This document shows, one piece after another, positions 26,646-35,741 of a stretch of DNA of 64,000 nt. Position 1 is the first letter of the stretch, and every line of letters begins with the position of its first letter. The notes under the pieces are model-generated. The model did no database searches. It saw nothing but the letters and a program-made list of their open reading frames with translations, and was not told the origin of the DNA. Source of the DNA: Bradyrhizobium sp. sBnM-33 (lineage in GTDB: Bacteria; Pseudomonadota; Alphaproteobacteria; Rhizobiales; Xanthobacteraceae); the NCBI RefSeq assembly GCF_032917945.1, contig NZ_CP136624.1, positions 124,001 to 188,000 of the forward strand, given 5' to 3'. Made by a program: the position numbers and the translations under genes.

Positions 26646-26664
26646 TATACCCCTACAGGGTATA
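26646..26664. promoter_or_regulatory. CsoR-type operator candidate
   Basis: TATACCC and GGGTATA form a 7-bp inverted repeat around CTACA, giving the G/C-tract-with-AT-flanks layout of CsoR/FrmR sites. It lies 9 bases from the csoR start and 33 bases before the ATPase start, so it could control both. Overlapping CCTATA/TATAGG arms extend the symmetry. Confidence 0.7.
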
Positions 26665-26691
26665 GGTTTCAAGGGCATAGGTTTCAAGGGC
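26662..26691 (+). repeat. two tandem 15-bp repeats in the copA leader
   Basis: ATAGGTTTCAAGGGC occurs twice in perfect tandem, and the second copy ends five bases before the ATPase start codon. Each unit carries AAGGG, a possible Shine-Dalgarno sequence, so the duplication may give two alternative ribosome contact sites or simply be a recent slip. Confidence 0.8.
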
Positions 26692-26696
26692 CGAAG

Positions 26697-29099
26697 ATGA
26701 TGAAGAACAAGAATGGAAACGCTGATCGAAACGGCGCTTCGAACGGCGCATGCTGTGGCGGGCATGGCCACGCCAGCCACAGCCACCACGGCCATCAAGC
26801 CGCCGGTTCGGCGACCGTGCGCGATCCCGTCTGCGGCATGAGCGTCGACCCCGCGACCAGCAAGCACCGCTTCGACTATCACGGCGAGACCTTTCATTTC
26901 TGCTCAGCCGGCTGCCGGACCAAATTCTCCGCCGATCCCGCCGCTTATCTCGAGAAGAACAAGGCACCGAAGGCAGCCGTGCCGGAGGGCACGATCTACA
27001 CCTGCCCGATGCACCCGGAGATCCGCCAGGTCGGTCCCGGAAGCTGCCCGATCTGCGGCATGGCGCTGGAGCCGGAGGTGGCAAGCCTCGATGCGCCGCC
27101 CAATCCGGAGCTCGCGGACATGACGCGCCGCTTCTGGATCGGCCTCGTGCTTGCGCTGCCGGCCGTCGTCCTGGAAATGGGCGGCCATCTCGTCGGCGGC
27201 CATGGCTGGGTCGACCAGACGCTGTCGAACTGGATTCAGTTCGCCTTCGCCACGCCGGTCGTGCTCTGGGCCGGCTGGCCGTTCTTCGTGCGCGGCTGGC
27301 AGTCGCTGGTGACGCGCAATCTCAACATGTTCACGCTGATCGCGATGGGCACGGGTGTAGCTTATGTCTACAGCGTGATCGGCACCGTTGCGCCCGGCAT
27401 GTTCCCGGCTACCTTCCGCGGCCATGGCGGTGCGGTCGCAGTCTATTTCGAAGCGGCGGCGGTTATCACCGTGCTCGTGCTGCTCGGCCAGGTGCTCGAA
27501 CTCCGTGCCCGCGAGGCGACATCAGGCGCAATCAAGGCGCTGCTGCAGCTTGCGCCGAAGACGGCGCGCCGGATCGGCGACGACGGCGCCGATCATGAGG
27601 TCGAGATTGATGCGTTGGCGGTGGGGGACAAATTGCGGGTCCGGCCCGGCGAAAAGGTGCCGGTCGACGGCGTCATCCTCGAGGGCCGCTCCTCGCTCGA
27701 TGAGTCGCTGGTAACGGGCGAATCCATGCCGGTGACCAAGGAACTTGGCAGCAAGGTTATCGCAGGCACGCTCAACCAGTCCGGCGGCTTCATCATGCGC
27801 GCGGACAAGGTCGGGCGGGACACGCTGCTGTCGCAGATCGTCAAGATGGTGGCGGACGCGCAGCGATCCCGCGCGCCGATCCAGCGGCTGGCCGATCAGG
27901 TTTCCGGCTGGTTCGTGCCTGTCGTCATCGTCGTGGCGCTGATCGCCTTCGGCGCTTGGGCCTGGTTCGGACCGGAGCCGCGCATGACATTTGGCCTTGT
28001 CGCCGCCGTCAGCGTTCTCATCATCGCCTGCCCCTGCGCGCTCGGCCTCGCCACGCCGATGTCAATCATGGTCGGCGTCGGCCACGGCGCCCAGGCCGGC
28101 GTTCTGATCAAGAACGCCGAAGCGCTCGAGCGCATGGAAAAGGTCGACACGCTGGTGGTCGACAAGACGGGCACGCTGACCGAGGGCAAGCCGAAGGTGG
28201 TCACCGTCGTAACGGCAGCGGGATTTAGCGAGACCGATATCCTGCGGCTGGCGGCGAGCGTCGAGCGGGCCAGCGAACATCCGCTCGCCGACGCCATCGT
28301 GCGGGCGGCGAGGGAACGCAATCTGGATCTCGGCAAGATCGAAGCGTTCGACTCGCCGACCGGTAAGGGAGCCACTGGCAAGGTCGACGGCAAGATCATC
28401 GTGCTCGGCAACGCGAACTTCCTGCAGTCCCTCGGCATCGATGCCAGCGCGTTGAACGATCAGGGCGAACGTCTGCGCGGCGACGGCGCGACCGTGATCA
28501 ACATGGCGGTTGACGGCAACCTCGCGGGATTGTTCGCGATCGCCGACCCGGTGAAGGCATCGACACCTGACGCGCTGAAGGCACTGGCGGCCGAGGGCAT
28601 CAAGGTCATCATGCTGACGGGCGACAACAAAACCACTGCGAACGCCGTCGCACGCGGCCTCGGTATCGCCGAGGTCGAAGCGGAAGTGCTGCCCGATCAA
28701 AAGAGCGCGGTGGTCGCAAAACTGCAGAAGGCGGGCAAGATCGTTGCGATGGCCGGCGACGGCGTCAACGACGCGCCGGCGCTCGCCGCAGCCGAAGTCG
28801 GCATTGCGATGGGCACGGGAACGGATGTTGCAATGGAAAGCGCCGGCGTCACGTTGCTGAAGGGAGACCTCGGCGGCATTGTCCGCGCCCGCCGGCTGTC
28901 GCAGGCGACCATGCGCAATATCAGGCAGAACCTGTTCTTCGCCTTCATCTATAACGCCGCCGGCATCCCGATCGCCGCCGGCATTCTCTATCCCGCGTTC
29001 GGCCTGTTGCTGTCACCGATCATCGCGGCGGCTGCGATGGCGCTATCGTCGGTCAGCGTTGTCGGCAACGCGCTGCGATTGCGGATGACGCGGCTGTAG
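26697..29099 (+). CDS. copA: copper-exporting P1B-type ATPase with YHS domain
   Basis: The 800-residue ATPase pumps Cu(I) from the cytoplasm. The N-terminus is His-rich ([14 protein letters not shown]). A YHS metal domain follows at about 40-88 ([18 protein letters not shown]), then a heavy-metal-binding motif YTCPMHPEI...CPICGM at about 100-125. It has no CxxC HMA domain. The core shows [10 protein letters not shown] (membrane metal site), [11 protein letters not shown] (phosphorylated Asp), SEHPLADAI and [18 protein letters not shown] in the last helices fits Cu(I) specificity. The start could be 26697 or 26700. Divergent csoR and the shared operator indicate copper induction. Confidence 0.93.
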   Translation: MMKNKNGNADRNGASNGACCGGHGHASHSHHGHQAAGSATVRDPVCGMSVDPATSKHRFDYHGETFHFCSAGCRTKFSADPAAYLEKNKAPKAAVPEGTIYTCPMHPEIRQVGPGSCPICGMALEPEVASLDAPPNPELADMTRRFWIGLVLALPAVVLEMGGHLVGGHGWVDQTLSNWIQFAFATPVVLWAGWPFFVRGWQSLVTRNLNMFTLIAMGTGVAYVYSVIGTVAPGMFPATFRGHGGAVAVYFEAAAVITVLVLLGQVLELRAREATSGAIKALLQLAPKTARRIGDDGADHEVEIDALAVGDKLRVRPGEKVPVDGVILEGRSSLDESLVTGESMPVTKELGSKVIAGTLNQSGGFIMRADKVGRDTLLSQIVKMVADAQRSRAPIQRLADQVSGWFVPVVIVVALIAFGAWAWFGPEPRMTFGLVAAVSVLIIACPCALGLATPMSIMVGVGHGAQAGVLIKNAEALERMEKVDTLVVDKTGTLTEGKPKVVTVVTAAGFSETDILRLAASVERASEHPLADAIVRAARERNLDLGKIEAFDSPTGKGATGKVDGKIIVLGNANFLQSLGIDASALNDQGERLRGDGATVINMAVDGNLAGLFAIADPVKASTPDALKALAAEGIKVIMLTGDNKTTANAVARGLGIAEVEAEVLPDQKSAVVAKLQKAGKIVAMAGDGVNDAPALAAAEVGIAMGTGTDVAMESAGVTLLKGDLGGIVRARRLSQATMRNIRQNLFFAFIYNAAGIPIAAGILYPAFGLLLSPIIAAAAMALSSVSVVGNALRLRMTRL

Positions 29100-29170
29100 T
29101 GCGCGGTCTCAGCGGCATTACGTTCTTAGCGGCATTGCGTAAAGTGCGACACTTTCGCCGCACGGGCGGT

Positions 29171-29334
29171 GAGCTCTCTCCCCCCTTGCGGCGGGTTGGG
29201 GAGAGGGGTTCTCTCCACGCGCACCGACCGAAGAGATTGTCGATCTTCCCAGCACGATTCTGGTTGAACGTTGAGCGCCGCCGATGCGGCCACCCCTCTC
29301 CCTAACCCTCCCCCGCAAGGGGGGAGGGAACATA
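29171..29334. mobile_element. gene-less inverted pair of family F repeats (MITE-like)
   Basis: The left arm CTCTCCCCCCTTGCGG...GGAGAGGGG (29174-29209) is mirrored by CCCCTCTCC...CCGCAAGGGGGGAGGGA (29292-29329). The arms match the repeats that bracket the DUF559 gene at 16336-16798 but are less perfect. The roughly 80-base interior has no reading frame of note. It accounts for most of the 281-base gap after the ATPase gene. Confidence 0.6.
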
Positions 29335-29380
29335 CCTCCCGTGTAGAAGCGTCGTTGCAAACCCACTCAGTCGACGCCCA

Positions 29381-30325
29381 TCACGCCGCCCTTGCCCTCC
29401 CGCGCGGCAATCCGGCCCGCGCCAGCCCGCCATACAGCGTCTCGTCAGGCATTTCCGATTTCAGGATTCCGCGCACGGCGATCAGCTTCTCGATATCGAT
29501 GCCGGTGTTAAATCCCTTGCTCTCGCACAGAAACACCAGATCCTCGAACACCACGTTGCCGGTCGCGCCCGGCGCGAACGGGCAGCCGCCGAGGCCACCG
29601 AGCGACCCATCGAGCACGCGCGCGCCGGCATCGAGCGCGGCGGAGGCGTTGGCGATTCCCATGCCGCGCGTGTCGTGCAGGTGAATGCAGATCGGCTTTG
29701 CACCGGCGATCTTCACTGCGCCGGCGACCAGTTCGCCGACCTGTTTCGGCCCGGCATAGCCGACGGTGTCGGCGATCGCGACCATGTCGACGCCGACCTC
29801 GAACAATTTCTCCGTCAGCCGTAGCACTTCCGCAGGGTCTACCGGCCCGACGATCGAACAGCCCAGCGCCATCGAAATCGCGGCGTTCACCACCGGTCTG
29901 TGCGCGCTGGCGTCGCGCAATTCGCAGAGCCGCCTGACGTTGGCGACAGCTGACGCGCGCGACCGGTTGGCGTTGGCCTGGCTGTGTTCCTCGGTTGCCG
30001 AGACCACGGTTGCCACTTCGGCCACGCCAGACGCCAGCGCCTCGTTGACGCCACGCTCGTTCAGCGTCAGCGCGATGCCGTAGGCGCCAGGCAGCGACGC
30101 CACGGTCCCGATGATGTCGCGCACATCGGCAAATTGCGGAAACGTCTTTTGCGGCAGAAACGAGCCAACCTCGAAATGGCGCACACCCGCGGCATACTCC
30201 TCACGCATCCAGCGCTGCTTGGCGGAGGTGGACGGAAACGTCTTCACGAGCTGCAGCCCATCGCGCAGGCCCACCTCGCGCAGCACGATCTTGTTGTCGG
30301 GATAAATCTCCTCAACACGGGTCAT
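29381..30325 (-). CDS. hydroxymethylglutaryl-CoA lyase-family protein
   Basis: HMG-CoA lyase splits HMG-CoA into acetoacetate and acetyl-CoA in leucine and ketone-body breakdown. The 314-residue TIM-barrel protein has VGLRDGLQ at 18-25 (Arg21, Asp22), the metal His pair in CIHLHDTRG (His215, His217), and the catalytic Cys248 in GGLGGCPFAPGATGN. These are the family's key residues. Family members also act on related 3-hydroxy-3-methyl acyl-CoAs, and no leucine-catabolic genes are adjacent, so the exact substrate is open. It is divergent from the EI24 gene. Confidence 0.85.
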   Translation of the reverse strand: MTRVEEIYPDNKIVLREVGLRDGLQLVKTFPSTSAKQRWMREEYAAGVRHFEVGSFLPQKTFPQFADVRDIIGTVASLPGAYGIALTLNERGVNEALASGVAEVATVVSATEEHSQANANRSRASAVANVRRLCELRDASAHRPVVNAAISMALGCSIVGPVDPAEVLRLTEKLFEVGVDMVAIADTVGYAGPKQVGELVAGAVKIAGAKPICIHLHDTRGMGIANASAALDAGARVLDGSLGGLGGCPFAPGATGNVVFEDLVFLCESKGFNTGIDIEKLIAVRGILKSEMPDETLYGGLARAGLPRGRARAA

Positions 30326-30448
30326 GGCAGCCTCATGCGGCGTTGTTTTTGACGGTAGTCTCGCCTCCCGGGAGCCGGCAGGCTCTTGCCGAAGCCGTTG
30401 CGGCTATCTACCTCTCGCGAGGGCTTTTTCACAAGAGGCAGAACCGCC

Positions 30449-31201
30449 ATGTTGGATGCCGCCGTCAAGGCGCTTTCGCAGATCCTCTCGCCGCCGATGC
30501 GCACCATCCTGTGGCGCTCGATCGGGCTGGCGCTGGTGCTGATCACGGTGCTGGCCGTCGGCTTGCAGCGCGCATTGAGCTGGTTCGCTGAGTACGGCGA
30601 AGTCTGGGCCGAGGCGATGCTCGGCCCGGGCTTCCACACGTCGCTCAATATCCTTTCCTGGATCATCTCGATCGCGGCCGGACTTGGCGTCGTGCTCGGC
30701 GGGATCTTCTTGATGCCGGCGGTCACCTCGCTGGTTGCGAGCGTGTTTGTCGATGACGTCGCCGAGCATGTCGAGCGCGAGCATTATCCAGCCGAGCGTT
30801 CCGGCGACGCGCTGCCGCTCGGCATCGCGATTCCCGAGGGCATCAAGACCGCGCTGCTCACCATTCTGGTCTATCTGATCGCCCTGCCCTTCGTGCTGTT
30901 CGCAGGCGCGGGCTTCCTGATCTTCTTCATCGCTACGGCGTGGCTGCTGGGCCGCGAATATTTCGAACTCGCCGCCATGCGCTTTCGCCCGCCGGCGGAA
31001 GCCAAGGCGATGCGCAAGGATCATGCGGCGACCGTGTTTACCGCGGGCCTGTTCATCGCCGCCTTCGTGTCGATCCCGATCATCAATCTGGCGACGCCGC
31101 TGTTCGGCATGGCCTTCATGGTCCACATGCACAAACGCCTGTCCGGCCCGCGGCCAGAGTTGATCGAACCGGCGCGCAAGCCAGGCATGCCGGTGATCTA
31201 G
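30449..31201 (+). CDS. EI24/CysZ-like membrane protein
   Basis: The 250-residue product has about four to five hydrophobic segments (LALVLITVLAVGLQRAL, IISIAAGLGVVLGGIFLMPAV, TILVYLIALPFVLFAGAGFLIFFIATAWLL, AGLFIAAFVSIPIINLATPL) and the EI24 motif WLLGREYFELAAMRF near residue 168-182. In Escherichia coli the EI24 protein CysZ is a sulfate uptake channel. Many alphaproteobacterial members are uncharacterised, and no cysteine genes are nearby. The ATG at 30449 with AAGAGGC upstream is chosen over 30386. Confidence 0.8.
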   Translation: MLDAAVKALSQILSPPMRTILWRSIGLALVLITVLAVGLQRALSWFAEYGEVWAEAMLGPGFHTSLNILSWIISIAAGLGVVLGGIFLMPAVTSLVASVFVDDVAEHVEREHYPAERSGDALPLGIAIPEGIKTALLTILVYLIALPFVLFAGAGFLIFFIATAWLLGREYFELAAMRFRPPAEAKAMRKDHAATVFTAGLFIAAFVSIPIINLATPLFGMAFMVHMHKRLSGPRPELIEPARKPGMPVI

Positions 31202-31202
31202 C

Positions 31203-31299
31203 CCCTCATGGTGAGGAGCGCGTTTTCGCGCGTCTCGAACCATGAGGCCCGCGGGCCATCCTTCGAGACGCGGCCTAACGCGGCTCCTCATGATGAGGG
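31203..31299. repeat. intergenic repeat, family D copy 2
   Basis: CCCCTCATGGTGAGGAGCGCG...CGCGTCTCGAACCATGAGG is followed by a second half with TCCTTCGAGACGCGG and GGCTCCTCATGATGAGGG. The outer arms are inverted. It starts two bases after the EI24 stop codon. Confidence 0.78.
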
Positions 31300-31318
31300 T
31301 GGAGCAAGTGCCTCAAAC

Positions 31319-31440
31319 TCGTCATTGCGAGCCAACGGGTCGCGCGAATGCGCGCCCCATGACAGGCTCCGCGAAGCAATCCACCTCTCCGCCCGGGGAT
31401 AGATGGATTGCTTCGTCGCCTTGCTCCTCGCAATGACGCC
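31319..31440. repeat. intergenic palindromic repeat, family G (contains nested module)
   Basis: The outer arms are CGTCATTGCGAGC and GCTCCTCGCAATGACG, with GCGAAGCAATCCA and TGGATTGCTTCGTC inside them. The nested module (31329-31369) interrupts the left arm between GAGC and GCGAAGCAATCC. It is the only copy of this family in the window. Confidence 0.8.
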
Positions 31441-31445
31441 CCACC

Positions 31446-32198
31446 TCACACCGTCTTTTCCGGCCACCGACACAGATCGTTGATCAAGCAGACCTCGCAG
31501 CGCGGCTTGCGGGCGAGGCAGGTATAGCGCCCGTGCAGGATCAGCCAGTGATGGGCGTGCCGCATGAATTCCGGCGGAATCACCTTTTCCAGCCCGAGCT
31601 CGACTTCGAGCGGCGTGTTGCCGGACGCGAGCCCGGTACGATTGCCGACGCGGAACACATGCGTATCGACCGCCATGGTGTGTTCGCCATAGGCCATGTT
31701 GAGCACGACGTTGGCGGTCTTACGCCCGGCGCCGGGCAGCGATTCGATCTCAGCGCGGGTGCGCGGCACCTGGCCGCCGAATTCATCGATCAGCTTTTGC
31801 GATAGTGCGATGACGTTTTTCGCCTTGTTGCGATAGAGCCCGATGGTCCTGATGTAGTCGCGCACCTTGTTTTCGCCGAGCGCCAGCATCTTCTCCGGCG
31901 TATCGGCCACTGCAAACAGCGCGCGCGTCGCCTTGTTGACGCCGGCGTCGGTCGCCTGCGCCGATAGCACCACCGCCACCAGCAGCGTGTAGGGGTTGAG
32001 ATGTTCGAGCTCGCCCTTCGGCTCCGGATTGGCCTTGCGAAATCGGCTGAAGGCTTCGTGGATCTCGGCCGGCGTCCAGGGTTTCGGCTTCCGCGATTTC
32101 TTCGCCTTGGACACCGCCTTGGCGACCTTCTTTGCCGGCTTCTTTGGCACGGACGGAACACTGGTCTTGGCGCCGGAAGCGCGGATGATTTTGGCCAT
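31446..32198 (-). CDS. nth: endonuclease III
   Basis: Nth is a bifunctional DNA glycosylase/AP lyase that removes oxidised pyrimidines. The 250-residue product has a Lys-rich N-terminal extension of about 35 residues and then the helix-hairpin-helix LPGAGRKTANVVLN with the catalytic Lys. The catalytic Asp lies in AVDTHVFRVGNR. The C-terminal [4Fe-4S] motif is C-x6-C-x2-C-x5-C (CLARKPRCEVCLINDLC). The ATG at 32198 gives MAKIIRASGAK; a longer reading to 32267 lacks support. It is divergent from the DUF2244 gene with only 23 bases between the starts. Confidence 0.95.
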   Translation of the reverse strand: MAKIIRASGAKTSVPSVPKKPAKKVAKAVSKAKKSRKPKPWTPAEIHEAFSRFRKANPEPKGELEHLNPYTLLVAVVLSAQATDAGVNKATRALFAVADTPEKMLALGENKVRDYIRTIGLYRNKAKNVIALSQKLIDEFGGQVPRTRAEIESLPGAGRKTANVVLNMAYGEHTMAVDTHVFRVGNRTGLASGNTPLEVELGLEKVIPPEFMRHAHHWLILHGRYTCLARKPRCEVCLINDLCRWPEKTV

Positions 32199-32221
32199 GA
32201 TCGGGGATATACTGATACGCG

Positions 32222-32743
32222 ATGACCGCAGGCAACGACTTTGATCCGGCGCTTGACCAGCCGACACTGTTTTCGGCGCGGGTGACGCCGCATCGCTCGC
32301 TGAACCGCACCGGGTTTTTGGTACTGATGATTTTCATCAGCGTCGTGAGCTTTGTCGCCGGCATCGCATTCTTGCTGATGGGCGCCTGGCCAGTGGTCGG
32401 TTTTTTCGGCCTTGATTTGCTGGTGATCTACTGGGCGTTCCGGATCAATTTTCGCAGCGCTGATGCCACCGAGGACATCATGGTGACGCCAACGGAGTTG
32501 CGCGTCCGGCGGGTCAGCCATCGCGGCCATCTGATGGAATGGTCGTGCAATCCGCTTTGGGTGCAGTTAGAGCAGACCGGCGACCCGGAATTCGGCATCG
32601 AGCGGCTTTACCTGGTCTCCCGCGGCCGCCGGATGTCGATCGGCCAAGTTCTGGGACCCGACGAAAAAGCTAGCTTTGCCAAAGCCTTATTGGCCGCGCT
32701 ACAGGTCGCCAAGCGCGGGCCGACCTATAATCCGGTGGCTTGA
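32222..32743 (+). CDS. DUF2244 membrane protein
   Basis: The 173-residue product has a short N-terminus ending PHRSLNRTGF, two adjacent membrane segments at about 31-50 and 54-72 (FLVLMIFISVVSFVAGIAFLL, PVVGFFGLDLLVIYWAF), and a C-terminal cytoplasmic beta-domain. The latter has ELRVRRVSHRG and WVQLEQTGDPEFGIERLYLVSRGRR. This is the DUF2244 pattern. Its biochemical role is unknown. It overlaps the following alkyltransferase reading frame only if that gene uses the far-upstream start at 32740. Confidence 0.85.
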   Translation: MTAGNDFDPALDQPTLFSARVTPHRSLNRTGFLVLMIFISVVSFVAGIAFLLMGAWPVVGFFGLDLLVIYWAFRINFRSADATEDIMVTPTELRVRRVSHRGHLMEWSCNPLWVQLEQTGDPEFGIERLYLVSRGRRMSIGQVLGPDEKASFAKALLAALQVAKRGPTYNPVA

Positions 32744-32778
32744 GGTGCTTGTCGGAAATCGGGTGGTTTGGAGGCCGC

Positions 32779-33696
32779 ATGCGCCCTAAATCAGACCCCA
32801 TGATGATATCAGCCATACATGACCAGCGCCTGGCCAAGCCGGGCCACCAGAGCGCCGCGCTGCGCGATTACGATTCGGTGCGCCGCGCCATCGCGTTCAT
32901 TTCGGAGCATTGGCGCACGCAGCCGACCATTGAGGCGATGGCGGATGCCGCCGCCGTGACGCCGGACGAACTGCACCATCTATTCCGCCGCTGGGCCGGA
33001 CTGACGCCGAAGGCGTTTATGCAGGCGCTTACTCTGGACCATGCGAAGGGCTTGTTGCGCGATTCCGCGAGCGTGCTTGATGCCGCGCTCGACTCGGGGC
33101 TGTCTGGCCCGGGGCGGCTGCATGATCTCTTCGTCACCCATGAAGCGATGTCGCCGGGCGAGTGGAAGAATGGCGGCGCCGGCATGACGCTGAGTTACGG
33201 GTTCCATGCTTCACCATTCGGCACGGCCATCGTGATCGCGAGCGAGCGAGGCCTTGCGGGGCTTGCCTTCGCCGATCCCGGCGACGAGCCGACGGCGTTC
33301 GCCGACATGAAGCGGCGCTGGCCAAATGCGACCTATGTCGAGGACCATGACGGCACCGTCGGCCTCGCGCAACGTATTTTCGATACGCGGCTGTGGCGAG
33401 CGGATCAGCCGCTGCGCGTGGTGCTGATCGGCACCGACTTCGAGGTGCGGGTGTGGGAGACGCTATTGAAGATCCCGATGGGCCGCGCGGTCTGTTATTC
33501 CGACATCGCCACCAAGATCAAAAGCCCGAAAGCCTCGCGCGCGGTCGGCGCCGCGGTCGGCCGCAACCCGGTATCGTTCGTGGTGCCCTGCCATCGCGCC
33601 CTCGGCAAAGGCGGCGCGCTCACCGGGTATCACTGGGGCATCACGCGCAAGCAGGCGATGCTCGGCTGGGAAGCGGGGCAGGTTGGGATGCACTAG
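32779..33696 (+). CDS. Ada-like protein: AraC-type HTH plus O6-methylguanine-DNA methyltransferase
   Basis: The 305-residue product joins an AraC-type helix-turn-helix half (about 30-125: PTIEAMADAAAVTPDELHHLFRRWAGLTPKAFMQALTL) to a methylguanine methyltransferase domain with the active-site PCHR (in SFVVPCHRALGKGG). The Cys transfers a methyl group to itself irreversibly. The N-terminal zinc/methyl-phosphotriester domain of enteric Ada is absent, so it cannot sense methyl-phosphotriesters in that way. The start at 32779 has GGAGG four bases upstream; 32800 is an alternative. Confidence 0.88.
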   Translation: MRPKSDPMMISAIHDQRLAKPGHQSAALRDYDSVRRAIAFISEHWRTQPTIEAMADAAAVTPDELHHLFRRWAGLTPKAFMQALTLDHAKGLLRDSASVLDAALDSGLSGPGRLHDLFVTHEAMSPGEWKNGGAGMTLSYGFHASPFGTAIVIASERGLAGLAFADPGDEPTAFADMKRRWPNATYVEDHDGTVGLAQRIFDTRLWRADQPLRVVLIGTDFEVRVWETLLKIPMGRAVCYSDIATKIKSPKASRAVGAAVGRNPVSFVVPCHRALGKGGALTGYHWGITRKQAMLGWEAGQVGMH

Positions 33697-33724
33697 CGAT
33701 CAAGGCGCACCCAAGCCAATTCCC

Positions 33725-33820
33725 GTCACCCTGAGGAGGCCGCAAGGCGGCGTCTCGAAGGGCGACGGGCCCGGCCGCTCATCCTTCGAGGCTCGCAAGT
33801 GCTCGCACCTCAGGATGACG
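33725..33820. repeat. intergenic repeat, family D copy 3 (divergent)
   Basis: CGTCACCCTGAGGAGGCCGC...GCGTCTCGAAGG is followed by TCATCCTTCGAGGCTCGC and CACCTCAGGATGACG. It has the same architecture as copies 1 and 2, with different outer bases. It fills the gap between convergent genes. Confidence 0.72.
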
Positions 33821-33833
33821 GGTCGAAGTGTGC

Positions 33834-34457
33834 TCACGCCGCCAGATCGAGCTTCGACGCGACCGTCGAATCGGCATTGAGCCGGTAGATCACCGGCGCG
33901 CCGGTTGCGAGTTCGCGCTTCAAGATCTGCTCGGGCGTCAACTTCTCCAGCACCATGATCAGCGCGCGCAGCGAGTTGCCGTGGGCGGCGACCAGCGTGC
34001 GCTCGCCTCGCAGCACGCCAGGCAGAATCTCCTGCACGTAATACGGCAGCGCGCGCGCCAGCGTGTCCTTGAGGCTTTCGCCGCCGGGCGGCGGCACGTC
34101 ATAGGAGCGGCGCCAGATCAAGACCTGCTCCTCACCCCATTTCTTGCGGGCGTCATCCTTGTTGAGTCCCGAGAGGTCGCCGTAATCGCGTTCGTTGAGC
34201 GCCAGATCGCATTTGGTCGGCAATCCGGTCTGGCCGATCTCGGCCAGCGCCAGGTCGAGCGTGCGCTGCGCCCGCTTCAGCACCGAGGTAAAGGCGACAT
34301 CGAACGTCAGTCCCTGCGCCTTCAGCTTGCGGCCAGCCTCTTTTGCCTCGGAGACACCGAGTTCGGAGAGATCAGGATCCTTCCAGCCGGTGAACAGGTT
34401 CTTCAAATTCCAGTCGCTCTGGCCGTGCCGCACGAGCACGAGAAGACGATCGCTCAT
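33834..34457 (-). CDS. gpmA: 2,3-bisphosphoglycerate-dependent phosphoglycerate mutase
   Basis: GpmA interconverts 3- and 2-phosphoglycerate in glycolysis and gluconeogenesis. The 207-residue product has the phospho-His motif VRHGQSDWN (His11) and [25 protein letters not shown] supplies the catalytic Glu and [12 protein letters not shown] the second His. The protein is somewhat shorter than the E. coli enzyme (about 250), as is common in rhizobia. The start at 34457 gives [12 protein letters not shown]. It lies 23 bases after dapB in the same direction. Confidence 0.95.
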   Translation of the reverse strand: MSDRLLVLVRHGQSDWNLKNLFTGWKDPDLSELGVSEAKEAGRKLKAQGLTFDVAFTSVLKRAQRTLDLALAEIGQTGLPTKCDLALNERDYGDLSGLNKDDARKKWGEEQVLIWRRSYDVPPPGGESLKDTLARALPYYVQEILPGVLRGERTLVAAHGNSLRALIMVLEKLTPEQILKRELATGAPVIYRLNADSTVASKLDLAA

Positions 34458-34480
34458 TCCAGATTTCCGTTTTTCGATGG

Positions 34481-35296
34481 TTAGAAGTCGGCCAACCCGA
34501 GCACGTCGGCCATCGTGTAGAAGCCGGGCCCCTTGCCCCGCGCCCACAGCGCCGCCTTGACGGCGCCCTGCGCAAACATGGTCCGGTCCTCGGCGCGGTG
34601 GGTCAGTTCGATCCGCTCCATGGGCCCTGCGAAGATCACAGAATGATCGCCGGTGACGGTGCCGCCGCGCAGCGACGCGAAGCCGATGTCGCCCGGCCGC
34701 CGCGCGCCGGTATGCCCGTCGCGGCCGCGCGCGGAGCGGGCGTGCAGATCGACGCCGCGGCCGGCGGCGGCGGCTTCACCGAGCAGGAAGGCCGTGCCCG
34801 ATGGCGCGTCGATCTTCGCCTTGTGGTGCATCTCGACGATTTCGATATCAAAACTTTCGTCCAACGACTGCGCGACACGCTTGACCAGCGCGGCGAGCAG
34901 ATTGATGCCGAGGCTCATATTACCGGACTGCACCACCACCGCACGCGAGGTGACGCTCTTGATGACCGCCATGTCTGATGCCGACAGGCCGGTGGTTCCG
35001 ACGATGTGCACCAGGCCGCGTTCGGCGGCGATCGCGACATTGGCGATGGTGGCGGCGGGCACGGTGAAATCCAGAATGCCGTCGGCACTGGCGGACAATT
35101 TCCAGAGGTCCGCCGACAACTCGACGCCATTAGCTGGCAGGCCGGCGAGCACGCCGGCATCCTTGCCCAGAAGTTCCGAGCCCGGCGCTTCCAGCGCCCC
35201 GACCAGGACCGCACCCGGCGTTTCCGAAATGACGCGCACCAGCGCACGGCCCATCCGGCCGCCGGCCCCCGCAACGATCAATCGCATATCGGCCAT
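34481..35296 (-). CDS. dapB: 4-hydroxy-tetrahydrodipicolinate reductase
   Basis: DapB reduces the cyclic precursor of diaminopimelate and lysine using NAD(P)H. The 271-residue product has [13 protein letters not shown] at about 9-21 for nucleotide binding, [15 protein letters not shown], and GTTGLSASD. The catalytic region is [15 protein letters not shown] near 158-172 (His-His and Lys). AGAGG precedes the ATG at 35296. Together with gpmA it forms a two-gene minus-strand unit. Confidence 0.96.
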   Translation of the reverse strand: MADMRLIVAGAGGRMGRALVRVISETPGAVLVGALEAPGSELLGKDAGVLAGLPANGVELSADLWKLSASADGILDFTVPAATIANVAIAAERGLVHIVGTTGLSASDMAVIKSVTSRAVVVQSGNMSLGINLLAALVKRVAQSLDESFDIEIVEMHHKAKIDAPSGTAFLLGEAAAAGRGVDLHARSARGRDGHTGARRPGDIGFASLRGGTVTGDHSVIFAGPMERIELTHRAEDRTMFAQGAVKAALWARGKGPGFYTMADVLGLADF

Positions 35297-35418
35297 GGCT
35301 TTTACCTCTGCACGCCCTATAGCGGGACGAGGCCGTTCCGGCAACCAATCAGAGCCCCATCGGCCGTCGTGGCCGGGTCAATCCAGCCATGACCGAGAAA
35401 GATGCTTCCCCGCCGCGC

Positions 35419-35721
35419 TCAGGGCTGCGGGCCGTCATAGCCCTCGATGACGATGAGGTCCGCAATCGAGTGCGGCTGCCGCACCTTGATGTTGGCCTGG
35501 TATTCCGGCGAATTGTAGCAGGCCAGCGCCTTCTCATAGCTGTCGAATTCGATCACGACATTGCGCGAGCGGCATTGGCCTTCGACCGCGGTGAACTTGC
35601 CGCCGCGCACGATGAAGCGCCCGCCGAATTTCTGGAAGATGGCCGGGTTGGCCGCCATGTAGGGTTTGTAGCCCTCATCATTGTGAACGTCGACGCGTCC
35701 GATCCAGTATCCTTTGGCCAT
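35419..35721 (-). CDS. DUF1330 domain protein
   Basis: The 100-residue product begins MAKGYWIGRVDVHNDEGYKPY and contains FIVRGGKFTAVEG, RNVVIEFDSYEKALACYNSPEYQ, the dimeric alpha/beta-barrel DUF1330 pattern. It has no assigned reaction. It follows pyrF by 20 bases in the same direction, so the two are probably co-transcribed. Confidence 0.9.
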   Translation of the reverse strand: MAKGYWIGRVDVHNDEGYKPYMAANPAIFQKFGGRFIVRGGKFTAVEGQCRSRNVVIEFDSYEKALACYNSPEYQANIKVRQPHSIADLIVIEGYDGPQP

Positions 35722-35741
35722 CTCAATCTCCTTATTTGTTG

